Positions 1 through 8,349 of a stretch of 64,000 bases of DNA are shown piece after piece (position 1 is the first letter of the stretch; each line of letters opens with the position of its first letter). The translations under genes were made by a program, and so were the position numbers. The DNA is taken from positions 1,860,001-1,924,000 of the forward strand of contig NZ_CP119809.1 of NCBI RefSeq assembly GCF_029338395.1, written 5' to 3'. The notes under the pieces were generated by a model that was given only the letters and a program-made list of their open reading frames with translations, was not told where the DNA came from and ran no database searches. This DNA is from Halorussus caseinilyticus (lineage in GTDB: Archaea; Halobacteriota; Halobacteria; Halobacteriales; Haladaptataceae).

Positions 1-1
1 C

Positions 2-829
2 GTGGGCTACCCCCGAAACGACGCGCTCTTCGGCGCGGTTCCGGGCGAGGAAGTCGGTGCCGACGCCGCGGCGTTAGACCGAATCGGCGACCTCGCCGAC
101 GACCAGTCGCTGGTCTTCTACCTGCCGACGTTCCGGGAGTGGACCGACGAGTCGGTCGCCGACCGACTCGACTTGGAGACGCTCGACGCCTTCCTCGCCG
201 AGCGAGACGCCACGCTGGTTTTCAAAACCCACCCTCGGGACCACCTCGAACTCCCGGAAGGTCTCTCGCAGGTAGTTCAACTCCCCGAGTCCACCGACAT
301 CTACCCGTTCCTCCGGCACGCCGACGCCCTCGTCACCGACTACTCGTCGGTCTACTTCGACTACCTCCTGCTCGACCGGCCGGTCGTGTTCTACCCCTAC
401 GACTTCGAGGAGTACCGCGCCCGCCGGGGCTTTTACTTCGACTACGAGGAGGTCACGCCCGGCCCGGTCGCCCGAACCTTCGACCAGTTGCTCGCGGGTC
501 TCGACCGGGCGCTCGACCCGGCGGCCGACCACGACGCCGACCGGCGCGCGGCGCTTCGGTCTCGACTCCTCGACGGCGACCCCGCCGTGTCGGGCGAGTC
601 GGCGACTGCCTCCGCCCCGTACCGGAGCGCGACCGACCGCACCACGGACGACGCCACGAACTGCGCGACCGACGCCGACCGGTCGGCGTCGGTCGCGCGA
701 CTCGTCGGGCGACGACTCACCGGCGTTCGGCCGAAATCGACGGACTCAGACCGATTACGTAGTCTATTGGGGTCTCTATCGTCTCGGTTGCGTTCGGCAA
801 CAGTATTTATATTGAAAAAGAAACCTTGA
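2..829 (+). CDS. CDP-glycerol glycerophosphotransferase family protein (5' truncated by window edge)
   Basis: The open frame runs in from the window edge, so the true start lies upstream; family members are usually well above the 275 residues visible. The visible part has the C-terminal GT-B half of the TagB/TagF family: a GYPRND segment at the left edge, FKTHPRDH near residue 74, and [10 protein letters not shown] near residue 112, the latter two matching the nucleotide/phosphate-binding region. Such enzymes transfer glycerol-phosphate (or another polyol phosphate) from a CDP carrier onto an acceptor, usually for surface polymers. The last 80 or so residues are an Ala/Thr/Asp/Ser-rich tail with no domain that I recognise. 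It precedes a glycerophosphodiesterase and a cytidylyltransferase-like gene, which fits a CDP-polyol pathway. The family call is solid; the substrate is inferred. Confidence 0.85.
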   Translation: MGYPRNDALFGAVPGEEVGADAAALDRIGDLADDQSLVFYLPTFREWTDESVADRLDLETLDAFLAERDATLVFKTHPRDHLELPEGLSQVVQLPESTDIYPFLRHADALVTDYSSVYFDYLLLDRPVVFYPYDFEEYRARRGFYFDYEEVTPGPVARTFDQLLAGLDRALDPAADHDADRRAALRSRLLDGDPAVSGESATASAPYRSATDRTTDDATNCATDADRSASVARLVGRRLTGVRPKSTDSDRLRSLLGSLSSRLRSATVFILKKKP

Positions 830-911
830 AGTTCACTTCGTCTCAACCCTCGGTTAAGGGTGGCAGACGGCGCTCGCGCGGCCGCGCGGGAGCGCCACGA
901 AAACTGACAAC

Positions 912-1799
912 ATGGTACGCACGAGCGGAACGACAGGGCAGGACGCGCCGAACCGAACCGACGTATCGCTCATCGCACATCGGGGATTCGCGGGCGTCTA
1001 CCCCGAGAACACGGTGGCGGCGGTCGAACAGGCGACGGCCGGAGTCGCCGTCGGCGGACGACCCGAGATGGTCGAAATCGACGTGATGCCCACCGCCGAC
1101 GGGGAAATCATCACGTTTCACGACACCTCTCTCGGCCGCGTGACGGACGCGCCCGCCGAACTCGCCGACCGGAAGGTGTGGGAGACGCCCTACGAGACGC
1201 TGGCGGAGTTGGAAGTCCTCGGAACCGGCGAGCGAGTCCCCACGTTAGACGAGGTGTTGGACGCCCTCCCCTCGGAAATCGGCGTCAACGTCGAGTTCAA
1301 GAATCCGGGGTCGGCCGACGTGCGCCCCCGAGAGAACCTCCCTCCAGAGGCCCGCGCCGACCAGAAGGCCCTCTGGAAAGACTTCGCCGAGGACGTTCTC
1401 TCGACCCTCTCGGGCACCGACCACGACGTGTTGGTCTCGTCGTTCGCGGAGGGTGCGCTGGCGGCGGTCCGAGAGGTGGAACCCTCGGTCCCCCTCGCGG
1501 CAGTGTTCGCCGACTCCATCGCCGACGGGATGGAAGTCGCGCGCCGGTACGACTGCGAGGCGGTCCACCCGCCGTGGAACATGATAGCTGACACCGCGCT
1601 GTTCAACGCCGAGTACGGGTCGCTCGGTCCATACGAGGACATCGATCTCGTGGAAATCGCCCACGAGGAGGGCCGTGCGGTCAACGCGTGGACCGTCGAA
1701 CGCTGGTACGAGGCCGACCAACTCCGGCAGGCGGGCGTGGACGGCGTCATCGCCGACTACCCCGGCGTCCTCCGGTTCGGCGGCACGGCGGCGGACTGA
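912..1799 (+). CDS. Glycerophosphodiester phosphodiesterase (GDPD family)
   Basis: Predicted to hydrolyse glycerophosphodiesters to glycerol phosphate and an alcohol. The 295-residue TIM-barrel protein shows the GDPD signature: LIAHRGF near residue 20, YPENT just after it, the metal ligands of VEIDVMPTADG near residue 57, and FHDTSLGRVT. The C-terminal NAWTVE and GVDGVIADYP segments are also typical. There is no signal peptide, so it is probably cytoplasmic. The ATG at 912 gives a short non-conserved leader before the catalytic motif. It sits 82 bases after the glycerophosphotransferase on the same strand; both act on glycerophosphate chemistry, so turnover of a glycerophosphate polymer or of lipid head groups is a reasonable inference. 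Confidence 0.92.
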   Translation: MVRTSGTTGQDAPNRTDVSLIAHRGFAGVYPENTVAAVEQATAGVAVGGRPEMVEIDVMPTADGEIITFHDTSLGRVTDAPAELADRKVWETPYETLAELEVLGTGERVPTLDEVLDALPSEIGVNVEFKNPGSADVRPRENLPPEARADQKALWKDFAEDVLSTLSGTDHDVLVSSFAEGALAAVREVEPSVPLAAVFADSIADGMEVARRYDCEAVHPPWNMIADTALFNAEYGSLGPYEDIDLVEIAHEEGRAVNAWTVERWYEADQLRQAGVDGVIADYPGVLRFGGTAAD

Positions 1800-1973
1800 C
1801 CCGCGTCGGCCGAACGCCCCGGAGCGTCGAACGCGAGTCCCGTCGGGCGAGTTTCCGCGCGCGCAAAGTACCTATTTAATATCGCATATCGAATCTGACG
1901 CTCCGTCGGGCCGAGAAGGGCCAATAGGGTTAATACCGACGACGTTGGCTTCTGGTGCGGTGACTTGTTCGTG

Positions 1974-3590
1974 ATGGGGGTTATCTTAGCGGCCGGTATC
2001 GGGTCTCGACTTCGGCCGCTCACGCTTCAGAAGCCGAAGTCTTGTATCGAAGTGGACGGCGCGCCGATTCTCGCCCGCCAACTCAGCGCCTACGCCGACG
2101 CGGGCGTGACCGACGTGGTGGTCGTCGCGGGGTATTTGGCCGACGACGTGCGCGCACTCTGTGAGGAAGTCGCGGACGCGCGCCCGGAACTCGACGTGAC
2201 TGTCCGCGAAAGCGAGGTGTTCGCCAACACCGACAACATGTACTCGCTGTATCTGGCGCGCGAGGAAGTCGCTGGCGACCCGTTCGTCCTGACCAACGGT
2301 GACGTGGTGTTCGAACCGGACCTGCTGGCCGACCTGCTCGCGGCCGACGCCGACAGCGCCGTCGCCACCGACACCGAGACGTTCTCGGAGGAGGCGATGA
2401 AAGTGACCGTCGGCGACGACGGCCGGGTGACACACATCGCCAAGGGCGTCCCCAAAGACGTAGCCTACGGCGTCTCGACCGACGCCTATCGCTTCTCCGC
2501 GGACTTCTCGGCCACGCTGTTCGAGGAGATTACCCGGACCGTCGAACGCGAGGGCAACTTCGGCGACTGGACCGAGGCCGCAATCGACCGCCTCGTCAGG
2601 AACCGGGACCACGACGTGGAACCCGCCGACGTGTCGGGTCGCCGGTGGGTCGAAATCGACGACTTCGCGGACCTCCGGAACGCGGACCGCCGGTTCGCCT
2701 CGCTGTCTCCCCTCGGCGAGAAGGAGGCGGTCTTCTTCGACTTGGACGGTACGGTGTATCTGGACGACGAACTCGTGGACGGCGCGGACGGCGTGATTGA
2801 GTCGCTCCGCGAGCAGGGCGTCGATGTCTACTTCCTGACGAACAACTCCTCGAAGTGGAAGGACGACTACGCCGACCGACTGACGAATCTGGGCGTCCCG
2901 GCCGACCCCGAAGACGTGTTGCTCTCGACCGACGGGGTTCTCCAGCACCTCCGGCGCACCGACCCGGACGGCGTGTTCGTCCTCGGGACCGAGACGATGC
3001 GCGATGCGCTGGCCGACCGTGGGGTCGAGGTGGTAGAGGACCCGGACTTCGGCGACGACGCGCCTGAAACGGTCGTGGTCGGGTTCGACACCGAACTCAC
3101 CTACGAGAAGGCCCGGAACGCCACGCTCGCGGTCCGGAAGGGCGCGACGTTCCTGCTGGCCCATCCCGACGCAGTGTGTCCGACCGCCGAGGGGTTCGTC
3201 CCGGACTGCGGGGCCATCGGCGCGATGATAGAGCGCGCGACCGACCGGCAACCGGACCGGGTGTTCGGCAAGCCGAACGTCGAGATGATTGGGCCGGTCT
3301 TGGACGCCGAGGGGTACGCGCCCGACGAGGTTGCCGTGGTCGGCGACCGACTGGAGACCGACGTGCAACTCGCGGAGAACGTCGGGTGTGAGTCGGTGTG
3401 CGTGCTGTCGGGCGACGCGACCCGCGTCGACGTTGAGGCCAGCGACCGGTCGCCGTCGCTGGTCGCGCCGACCGTCGCCGCGTTGAGCGAGTTCGTCGGG
3501 GAGACCCCGGAAGCCGAATCCGACGAGCGCACCGACTCCCACGGCGAACGAATCGCGTCGGCCGAGCGCGGCGGAGGTGGCGACGAGTGA
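1974..3590 (+). CDS. Fusion of sugar/polyol-phosphate nucleotidyltransferase and NagD-type HAD phosphatase
   Basis: Two enzymes are fused in one 538-residue chain. Residues 1-235 form an NTP_transferase domain with the nucleotide signature GVILAAGIGSRLRPLT at the N-terminus, the LTNGDVVF metal motif and a C-terminal VEIDDFADL; the layout resembles LicC-type cytidylyltransferases. From about residue 246 a HAD class IIA domain follows, with DLDGT (nucleophile Asp near 256), FLTNNSS, FGKPNVEMI and VVGDRLETD. A plausible role is making a CDP-activated polyol or alcohol, with the phosphatase acting on an intermediate. I chose ATG 1974 because it directly precedes GVILAAG; TTG 1965 and GTG 1971 are alternatives. 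The stop overlaps the next start (GTGA), so the two genes are co-translated. Substrates are not determined by sequence. Confidence 0.88.
   Translation: MGVILAAGIGSRLRPLTLQKPKSCIEVDGAPILARQLSAYADAGVTDVVVVAGYLADDVRALCEEVADARPELDVTVRESEVFANTDNMYSLYLAREEVAGDPFVLTNGDVVFEPDLLADLLAADADSAVATDTETFSEEAMKVTVGDDGRVTHIAKGVPKDVAYGVSTDAYRFSADFSATLFEEITRTVEREGNFGDWTEAAIDRLVRNRDHDVEPADVSGRRWVEIDDFADLRNADRRFASLSPLGEKEAVFFDLDGTVYLDDELVDGADGVIESLREQGVDVYFLTNNSSKWKDDYADRLTNLGVPADPEDVLLSTDGVLQHLRRTDPDGVFVLGTETMRDALADRGVEVVEDPDFGDDAPETVVVGFDTELTYEKARNATLAVRKGATFLLAHPDAVCPTAEGFVPDCGAIGAMIERATDRQPDRVFGKPNVEMIGPVLDAEGYAPDEVAVVGDRLETDVQLAENVGCESVCVLSGDATRVDVEASDRSPSLVAPTVAALSEFVGETPEAESDERTDSHGERIASAERGGGGDE
3573..3580 (+). 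promoter_or_regulatory. Shine-Dalgarno site for the GTG start at 3587
   Basis: GGAGGTGG lies seven bases before the GTG at 3587. It complements the archaeal 16S 3' end and supports the GTG that overlaps the upstream stop as the real start. Confidence 0.7.
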
Positions 3591-4372
3591 GCGAGGTTCG
3601 CCGGGGGTACGTCACCCAGACGCACACCGGCGCGGTCCCGTGGGACGAGGCGCTCCGGTCGGCCTCCAGAATTGGGTTCGACTTCGCGGAACTGTACATG
3701 GACGGAGCGACCGAGCGCACGCGACTCGACCCGAACGCGGTCGGGTCGCTGGCGGCCGAGGAGGGTCTGGACCTGCTGGTTCACCTGCCGTTCGTGGACC
3801 TCGAAATCGGGTCGCCGCGGAACGCGGTCCGGGAGGGGTCGCTGTCCGAACAGCGCGCCTGCATCGAGGCGGCGGCCGAGATGGGCGCGGAGAAGGCGGT
3901 CCTCCACGCCGGGACCAGCGCCCGGCCGCCCGAGTGGGAACTGGAGGAGGTTGCGCCGAACCTGCTCGACTCGATTCGGGTCTTGGACCGGTTCGCGGCC
4001 GACCGCGACGTGGAAATCTGCGTCGAGAACCTGCCCGGCGTCCCGTTCACGGTTCGGCACTTCGACCGGGTGTTTGCCGAAACCGAGGCGTCGATGACCT
4101 TCGACACCGGCCACGCCCGCGTAGACGGGATGGACGCCGACGAGACGGCCGACTTCCTCGCGGACCACGGCGACCGAATCTCGCACGTCCACGTCAACGA
4201 CGCCCGCGAGGACGCCGACGAACACGTCCCCACGGGGTCGGGAACGACCGACTTCGGGACCGCGCTGGCACCCCTCCGCGAAGGGTGGGAGGGCACCGTC
4301 TCGGTGGAGGTCTACACCTTCGACTTCGACTATCTGGCCCTCAGCGCCGAGAAACTGGACGAGTACCTCTGA
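3587..4372 (+). CDS. Sugar phosphate isomerase/epimerase (xylose isomerase-like TIM barrel)
   Basis: The 261-residue protein belongs to the AP endonuclease 2/xylose isomerase-like TIM-barrel superfamily. Visible features are FDFAELYMD, LLVHLPF, a VLHAGTS strand, CVENLPG, a FDTGHARVDG strand carrying metal-type Asp and His, and SHVHVNDA near the C-terminus. Members isomerise or epimerise sugars and polyol phosphates using divalent metals. It overlaps the nucleotidyltransferase-HAD gene by four bases and has a good Shine-Dalgarno site, so it is probably translated with it and may supply or process the polyol phosphate that the upstream gene activates. The precise reaction cannot be read from the sequence; an endonuclease IV-like role is less likely given the context. 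Confidence 0.82.
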   Translation: MSEVRRGYVTQTHTGAVPWDEALRSASRIGFDFAELYMDGATERTRLDPNAVGSLAAEEGLDLLVHLPFVDLEIGSPRNAVREGSLSEQRACIEAAAEMGAEKAVLHAGTSARPPEWELEEVAPNLLDSIRVLDRFAADRDVEICVENLPGVPFTVRHFDRVFAETEASMTFDTGHARVDGMDADETADFLADHGDRISHVHVNDAREDADEHVPTGSGTTDFGTALAPLREGWEGTVSVEVYTFDFDYLALSAEKLDEYL

Positions 4373-4384
4373 GTTCCCCGGCAA

Positions 4385-4640
4385 CCGCCGGGGACGCGCT
4401 CGGCCGACCAACCGCCGGGATGCGTCCGGCGAACCAAACCACCGGTCTGGGTGGATGAAAGGGGCCGCCCGCTCGCGGGTCTTCGACCCGTGGTCGTCTG
4501 ACCGACCCCTATCCGACGCGAGCGAAGCGAGCGAGGATATGTCGGTCAGCGACCGCGAGCGGGCGGGGGCTTTCTGGATGTTCATCACGATGACTCCGGC
4601 GGTTGCTGTAACGAGTCGGAGCGAGCGGGCGGGGGCTTTC
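4385..4640 (-). repeat. Dispersed structured repeat, family R2, copy 1
   Basis: Read on the minus strand this matches 18760-19045 and 63785-63965. The outer inverted arms are CCGCCCGCTCGC (4465-4476) and GCGAGCGGGCGG (4556-4567). An inner pair, TGACCGAC (4499-4506) and GTCGGTCA (4541-4548), is complementary. A second GCGAGCGGGCGGGGGCTTTC arm follows at 4621-4640, with a decayed one near 4696. The conserved tail (4385-4410) resembles GAGCGCGTCC and GGTTGGTCGGCCGAGCGC as seen in the other copies. Small open frames here, rich in SERAGAF-like repeats, look spurious. Confidence 0.75.
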
Positions 4641-4748
4641 GAGGTGTTCTTCGCCGCGACTCTTGCGGTCGCACTCACACGTCCAACGATGCGTAGCGAG
4701 CGGGCCGCTTCCGAGCAAGATACTCCAACTCCTACGCCTACCGTCCGA

Positions 4749-4754
4749 TTTTAT
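4749..4754 (+). promoter_or_regulatory. TATA box for quinone reductase gene
   Basis: TTTTAT lies 26-31 bases before the ATG at 4780, the haloarchaeal spacing for a leaderless transcript, and supports that start over the longer frame beginning at 4663. Confidence 0.55.
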
Positions 4755-4779
4755 CACGTTCGGCGGCGTACCCGACGCC

Positions 4780-5739
4780 ATGCGAGCAGTCCGATACCAC
4801 GAACACGGCGGGCCGGGCGTACTGACAGTCGAAGACGCGGAGCGACCCGACCCCGGACCCGGAGAAATCCGCGTCGAGGTCCGGGCCGCGGGCGTCAACC
4901 CGGTGGACACCTACTTCCGGGAAGGGAGCTACGAACCGCCGGAACTCCCGATGATTCCGGGGTCGGACTTCGCGGGCGTCGTGGACGCCGCGGGCGAGGG
5001 CGTCGAGGACTTCGCCGAGGGAGACCGGGTGTTCGGTACGGGGCTCGGTAACGACCGGCAGGGGACCTACGCCGAGTACGCCGTCGCGCCGACCGACCGC
5101 GTGGCCGAACTGCCCGACTCGGTAGACTTCGCGGAGGGCGCGGCCGCCGCGCTGGTGGGCGTGACCGCGTGGCGCGCGCTGGTGGACCACGCCGCACTCG
5201 AACCCGCCGAGACGTGTCTGGTCCACGGCGGGTCGGGCGGCGTCGGTCACGTCGCGGTCCAACTCGCCGACGCCGTAGGCGCGCGGGTCGTCACCACCGC
5301 CTCCGGGGAGTACCACGACCAACTCGAAGACCTCGGCGCGGACGACCCCGTGGACTACGGCCGGGACGACCTCGCCGACGCCGTGGTCGAAGCGGCGGGC
5401 AACCCGGACGTGATTCTGGACCACCGCCTCGACCAGTACCTCGACTTCGACGCCGAGGTGGGGACGACGGGCGTCCGCGTGGTCGGCATCGGCAACACCG
5501 AACCCGCCGCCGGGTTCGAGAACGTCGCCGCCGCCCGCGCCAAGGAGATGCGCCTCCAGTTGATGAGCATGTACAACACGCCGGACATGACGGCGATTCT
5601 CCGGAAACTCGCGTGGTTGCTCGCGGAGGGCGACCTCGAACCCCGAATCTCGAAGCGCTACGACTTGGACCACGCCGCGGACGCGCAGAAGGCGGTCCTG
5701 CACAACAGCTTCCTCGGCAAACTGGTCGTGGAACCGTAG
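4780..5739 (+). CDS. qor: NADPH:quinone reductase, zeta-crystallin-like MDR family
   Basis: A 319-residue zinc-independent medium-chain dehydrogenase/reductase. The N-terminal GroES-like domain begins MRAVRYHEHGGPGVL, typical of the QOR family. VNPVDTYFREG, IPGSDFAGVV and the GDRVFG segment follow, then the Rossmann domain with VHGGSGGVGHVAVQLA around residue 148. It probably transfers electrons from NADPH to quinones or reduces reactive carbonyls in the cytoplasm. Start 4780 is chosen because conservation begins there, a TATA-like element sits about 28 bases upstream, and the 39 extra residues of the longer frame fall in repeat DNA. The gene stands alone between an R2 repeat and a short AT-rich gap. 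Confidence 0.92.
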   Translation: MRAVRYHEHGGPGVLTVEDAERPDPGPGEIRVEVRAAGVNPVDTYFREGSYEPPELPMIPGSDFAGVVDAAGEGVEDFAEGDRVFGTGLGNDRQGTYAEYAVAPTDRVAELPDSVDFAEGAAAALVGVTAWRALVDHAALEPAETCLVHGGSGGVGHVAVQLADAVGARVVTTASGEYHDQLEDLGADDPVDYGRDDLADAVVEAAGNPDVILDHRLDQYLDFDAEVGTTGVRVVGIGNTEPAAGFENVAAARAKEMRLQLMSMYNTPDMTAILRKLAWLLAEGDLEPRISKRYDLDHAADAQKAVLHNSFLGKLVVEP

Positions 5740-5929
5740 TCCGACCGCTCGCCGGGAGCGCGACGGAACGCGACGGGAGCGTAGAGCCACCGCGACGATT
5801 TCTAGAGCAATATTTAGATGTGGTAAAAATATATTTACTCATGTCTAAGAACGCTAGAGTTGTCCATCGGCGGCGAACGCTCGGCCGACCCGCCTCTTTA
5901 ACCTCCTGCGAGTAGATTCTACACGCCGC

Positions 5930-6658
5930 ATGAGCGTCAGTTTCGACTTCACCGACCACGTGGCTCTCGTCACCGGCGCGACCGGTGCGCTCGGAAGCGC
6001 AGTCTGCGAGGCGTTCGCCGACGCGGGCGCGACGGTCGCCGCCGCGGACGTGGTGGCACCCGACGACGAGGACGCCCGCCTTGACGCCGACCGCGAGCGC
6101 ATCCACTTCTACGAGGGCGATTTCACTGACGAGGAGGCAGTCGAGAGAGTCGTCGCCGAGGTGGTGGACGACCACGCGAGTCTCGACTCCCTCGCCAACG
6201 TCGCGGGGACGTGGCGCGGAGGGTCGCCCGTCGCCGAGACCGACGCCGACACGTTCGACTTCCTCTTCGACGTGAACCTGAAGACGGCGTTCCTCGCCAG
6301 CAAGCACGCCCTGCCCCACCTGCGCGAGAGCGGAAGCGACGACGAACGGGGTGCAATCGTGAGCGTCAGCGCCCGCTCGTCGCTCGAAGGCGGCGAGGGC
6401 GACAGTCTCTACCGGGCGTCGAAGGCGGGCGTCCGCCTGCTGACCGAGAGCATCGCCGAGGAGGAATCGGGCGACGTTCGGGCCAACGCGGTAATGCCGA
6501 GCGTCATCGACACGCCCGCCAACCGCGAGATGATGCCCGACGCCGACCACGCCAAGTGGGTGGACCCCGCCGACATCGCCCGGACGGTGCTGGCCCTCTG
6601 CTCGGACGCCACCGCCGTCACGAGCGGTGCGGCGGTGCCTGTCTACGGCGAAGCTTGA
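5930..6658 (+). CDS. Short-chain dehydrogenase/reductase (SDR family)
   Basis: A 242-residue classical SDR. The cofactor motif is TGATGALG near residue 16, a LANVAGT segment corresponds to the NNAG motif, and the catalytic serine lies in IVSVSARSS. The Tyr-Lys pair is in LYRASKAG, where the Tyr precedes the Lys by four residues. The C-terminus (ADIARTVLALCSDA..TSGAAVPVYGE) matches 3-oxoacyl-ACP reductase-like SDRs. The reaction is NAD(P)H-dependent reduction or oxidation of an unknown alcohol/ketone. A TTTA box about 30 bases upstream is followed directly by ATG, suggesting a leaderless transcript. The 190-base gap before it includes an AT-rich stretch (5812-5845) with no gene. Confidence 0.9.
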   Translation: MSVSFDFTDHVALVTGATGALGSAVCEAFADAGATVAAADVVAPDDEDARLDADRERIHFYEGDFTDEEAVERVVAEVVDDHASLDSLANVAGTWRGGSPVAETDADTFDFLFDVNLKTAFLASKHALPHLRESGSDDERGAIVSVSARSSLEGGEGDSLYRASKAGVRLLTESIAEEESGDVRANAVMPSVIDTPANREMMPDADHAKWVDPADIARTVLALCSDATAVTSGAAVPVYGEA

Positions 6659-6741
6659 ACGTTCGTCAAATTTCGCGCCTCACCGGATAAATTGTCAGGA
6701 AATCCCGGCAAAAACCGCCCGCCTTCCTTCGAATCGTTCCG

Positions 6742-6747
6742 TTTATA
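6742..6747 (+). promoter_or_regulatory. TATA box for first NSS transporter
   Basis: TTTATA lies 29-34 bases before ATG 6776, the spacing expected for a leaderless haloarchaeal promoter. Confidence 0.6.
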
Positions 6748-6775
6748 TCCGCCTGTTTGAAAGCTACCCTCACAC

Positions 6776-8110
6776 ATGGCACAACGAGAGACGTGGACGA
6801 GTCGGATAGGATTTATTTTCGCCGCCGTGGGGAGCGCGGTGGGTCTGGGGAACATCTGGTCGTTCCCCTTCCAGACCGCCGCGAACGGCGGTGCGGCGTT
6901 CCTCGTGGTCTACCTGCTGGCCGTCTTCCTCATCGGCTTCCCGACGATGATGGTCGAGTTCGTCATCGGTCGGCGCGGCGAGCAGAACCCCGTGGCCGCC
7001 TTCGGAAAACTCGGCTACGGCAACTGGTCGTTCGCTGGCGGACTCGGCGTCCTCTCGACGCTGGTCACGCTGTCGTTCTACAGCGTCGTCGGCGGTTGGG
7101 TTCTCAGCTACATCGTCGGTAGCGCCACGGGCGCGTACTTCGGTGACGCCGGAGCGTACTTCGGTTCCGTGGCGTCCGGTCCCACCGCCATCGCCGCACA
7201 CGGCATCTTCATGCTGGTCACTATCGGCATCGTCGCGTCCGGCGTCACCGACGGCATCGAGCGCGCGACGAAGTTCATGATTCCCGCGATTCTCGTCCTC
7301 CTCGTCGCACTCGGGGCGTGGGCCACCACGCTCGACGGTGCCTCCGCGGGGTATAGCTACTACCTCTCGCCGGACTTCAGCGTCATCGCCAACAACTTCG
7401 GGTCCATCGTCCCGCCCGCGATGGGACAGGCGTTCTTCACGCTCTCGCTCGGGTTCAGCGTGATGATTGCCTACTCGTCGTACCTCGGGCGCGACGACAG
7501 CCTTCCGGCCGACGGCGGCGCTATCGTCGTCGTCAACACGATGGTCGCGCTTCTGGCCGGGTTCGTCGTCTTCCCGCTCCTGTTCGCAACGGGCGGAGCG
7601 GAGGGTGCGGGCGGCGGTGCCGGAACCGCGTTCATCGCTATCGCCGGGGCGTTCGGTCAACTCCCCGCGGGCGGCGCCATCGGCTTCGTCTTCTTCGCCG
7701 TCCTGCTGTTCGCCGCCCTCTCCAGCTCCATCAGTCTGCTGGAGGTGCCGGTGTCCTACGTCACCGAGAACTACGGGTACAGTCGTTCCACGACTGCGGT
7801 GGCGATGGGTCTCGGTATCGCCCTCATCGGCGTGCCCGCGACGTTCGGCACCTCGTGGCTCGGCTTCTACAACGACGTGGTGTTCAAGCTTCTACTCCCC
7901 ATCTCGGTGTTCCTGCTCGCCGTCTTCGTGGGCTGGGTCGCCGACACCGAAGCGGTTGACGAACTCGGCCGTGGGTCGACCATTGGCGAGTCGTTCACCA
8001 CGGCGTGGCTCTGGTGGGTTCGGGTCGTCGTTCCCCTCGCCGTCGTCGTGACCCTCTACCTCGGTATCGACGCGCTCTACACGGGTCTCACCAACGGAGC
8101 GTACTTCTAA
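6776..8110 (+). CDS. Sodium-dependent transporter, NSS/SNF family (first of a tandem pair)
   Basis: A 444-residue integral membrane protein of the neurotransmitter:sodium symporter family (LeuT fold). The family signature in TM1 is plain: RIGFIFAAVGSAVGLGNIW followed by FPF. TM2-TM12 are visible as long hydrophobic stretches, and TM8 carries SSSISLLEVPVSY, typical of prokaryotic NSS proteins. Members import amino acids or similar solutes with Na+, well suited to a high-salt cell. The next gene (8350-9690) is a clear paralogue of the same length and orientation, separated by 239 bases with its own AT-rich promoter region, so the two are probably expressed separately with different substrates. 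The substrate cannot be predicted. Confidence 0.93.
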   Translation: MAQRETWTSRIGFIFAAVGSAVGLGNIWSFPFQTAANGGAAFLVVYLLAVFLIGFPTMMVEFVIGRRGEQNPVAAFGKLGYGNWSFAGGLGVLSTLVTLSFYSVVGGWVLSYIVGSATGAYFGDAGAYFGSVASGPTAIAAHGIFMLVTIGIVASGVTDGIERATKFMIPAILVLLVALGAWATTLDGASAGYSYYLSPDFSVIANNFGSIVPPAMGQAFFTLSLGFSVMIAYSSYLGRDDSLPADGGAIVVVNTMVALLAGFVVFPLLFATGGAEGAGGGAGTAFIAIAGAFGQLPAGGAIGFVFFAVLLFAALSSSISLLEVPVSYVTENYGYSRSTTAVAMGLGIALIGVPATFGTSWLGFYNDVVFKLLLPISVFLLAVFVGWVADTEAVDELGRGSTIGESFTTAWLWWVRVVVPLAVVVTLYLGIDALYTGLTNGAYF

Positions 8111-8349
8111 GGCCGACGCGGTTCGACTATCCTCGTTCTTTTCGGAGCTATCCTCCGTAGCCGCGGCTACGATTCGTAGATTCGAGACGGTGACTCGGTT
8201 CGTATCCTACGAATCCTAATCGAATTCGGATTCACTCCACGACTTCGACTCGGAATTATCACGAATATCCCGACGAAATCCGCGCAAAATCCGAAGTTAC
8301 GATTTCAAACTCGAAAGCCTCTTGGGAGTGGCTTGGTGAGTGTGTCGCA

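Noticed and set aside
1986-3542. Long minus-strand frame antisense to the nucleotidyltransferase-HAD gene
   Set aside because: It is the usual antisense shadow of a high-GC gene; composition is His/Val/Arg-rich with no domain. The same holds for the large antisense frames opposite pccA, lhr, cdc48 and rpap1.
4440-5051. Frame with SERAGAF-type repeats read as a protein
   Set aside because: It lies on the R2 repeat and overlaps the quinone reductase gene; similar frames occur on the other R2 copies, so it is a by-product of GC-rich repeats.
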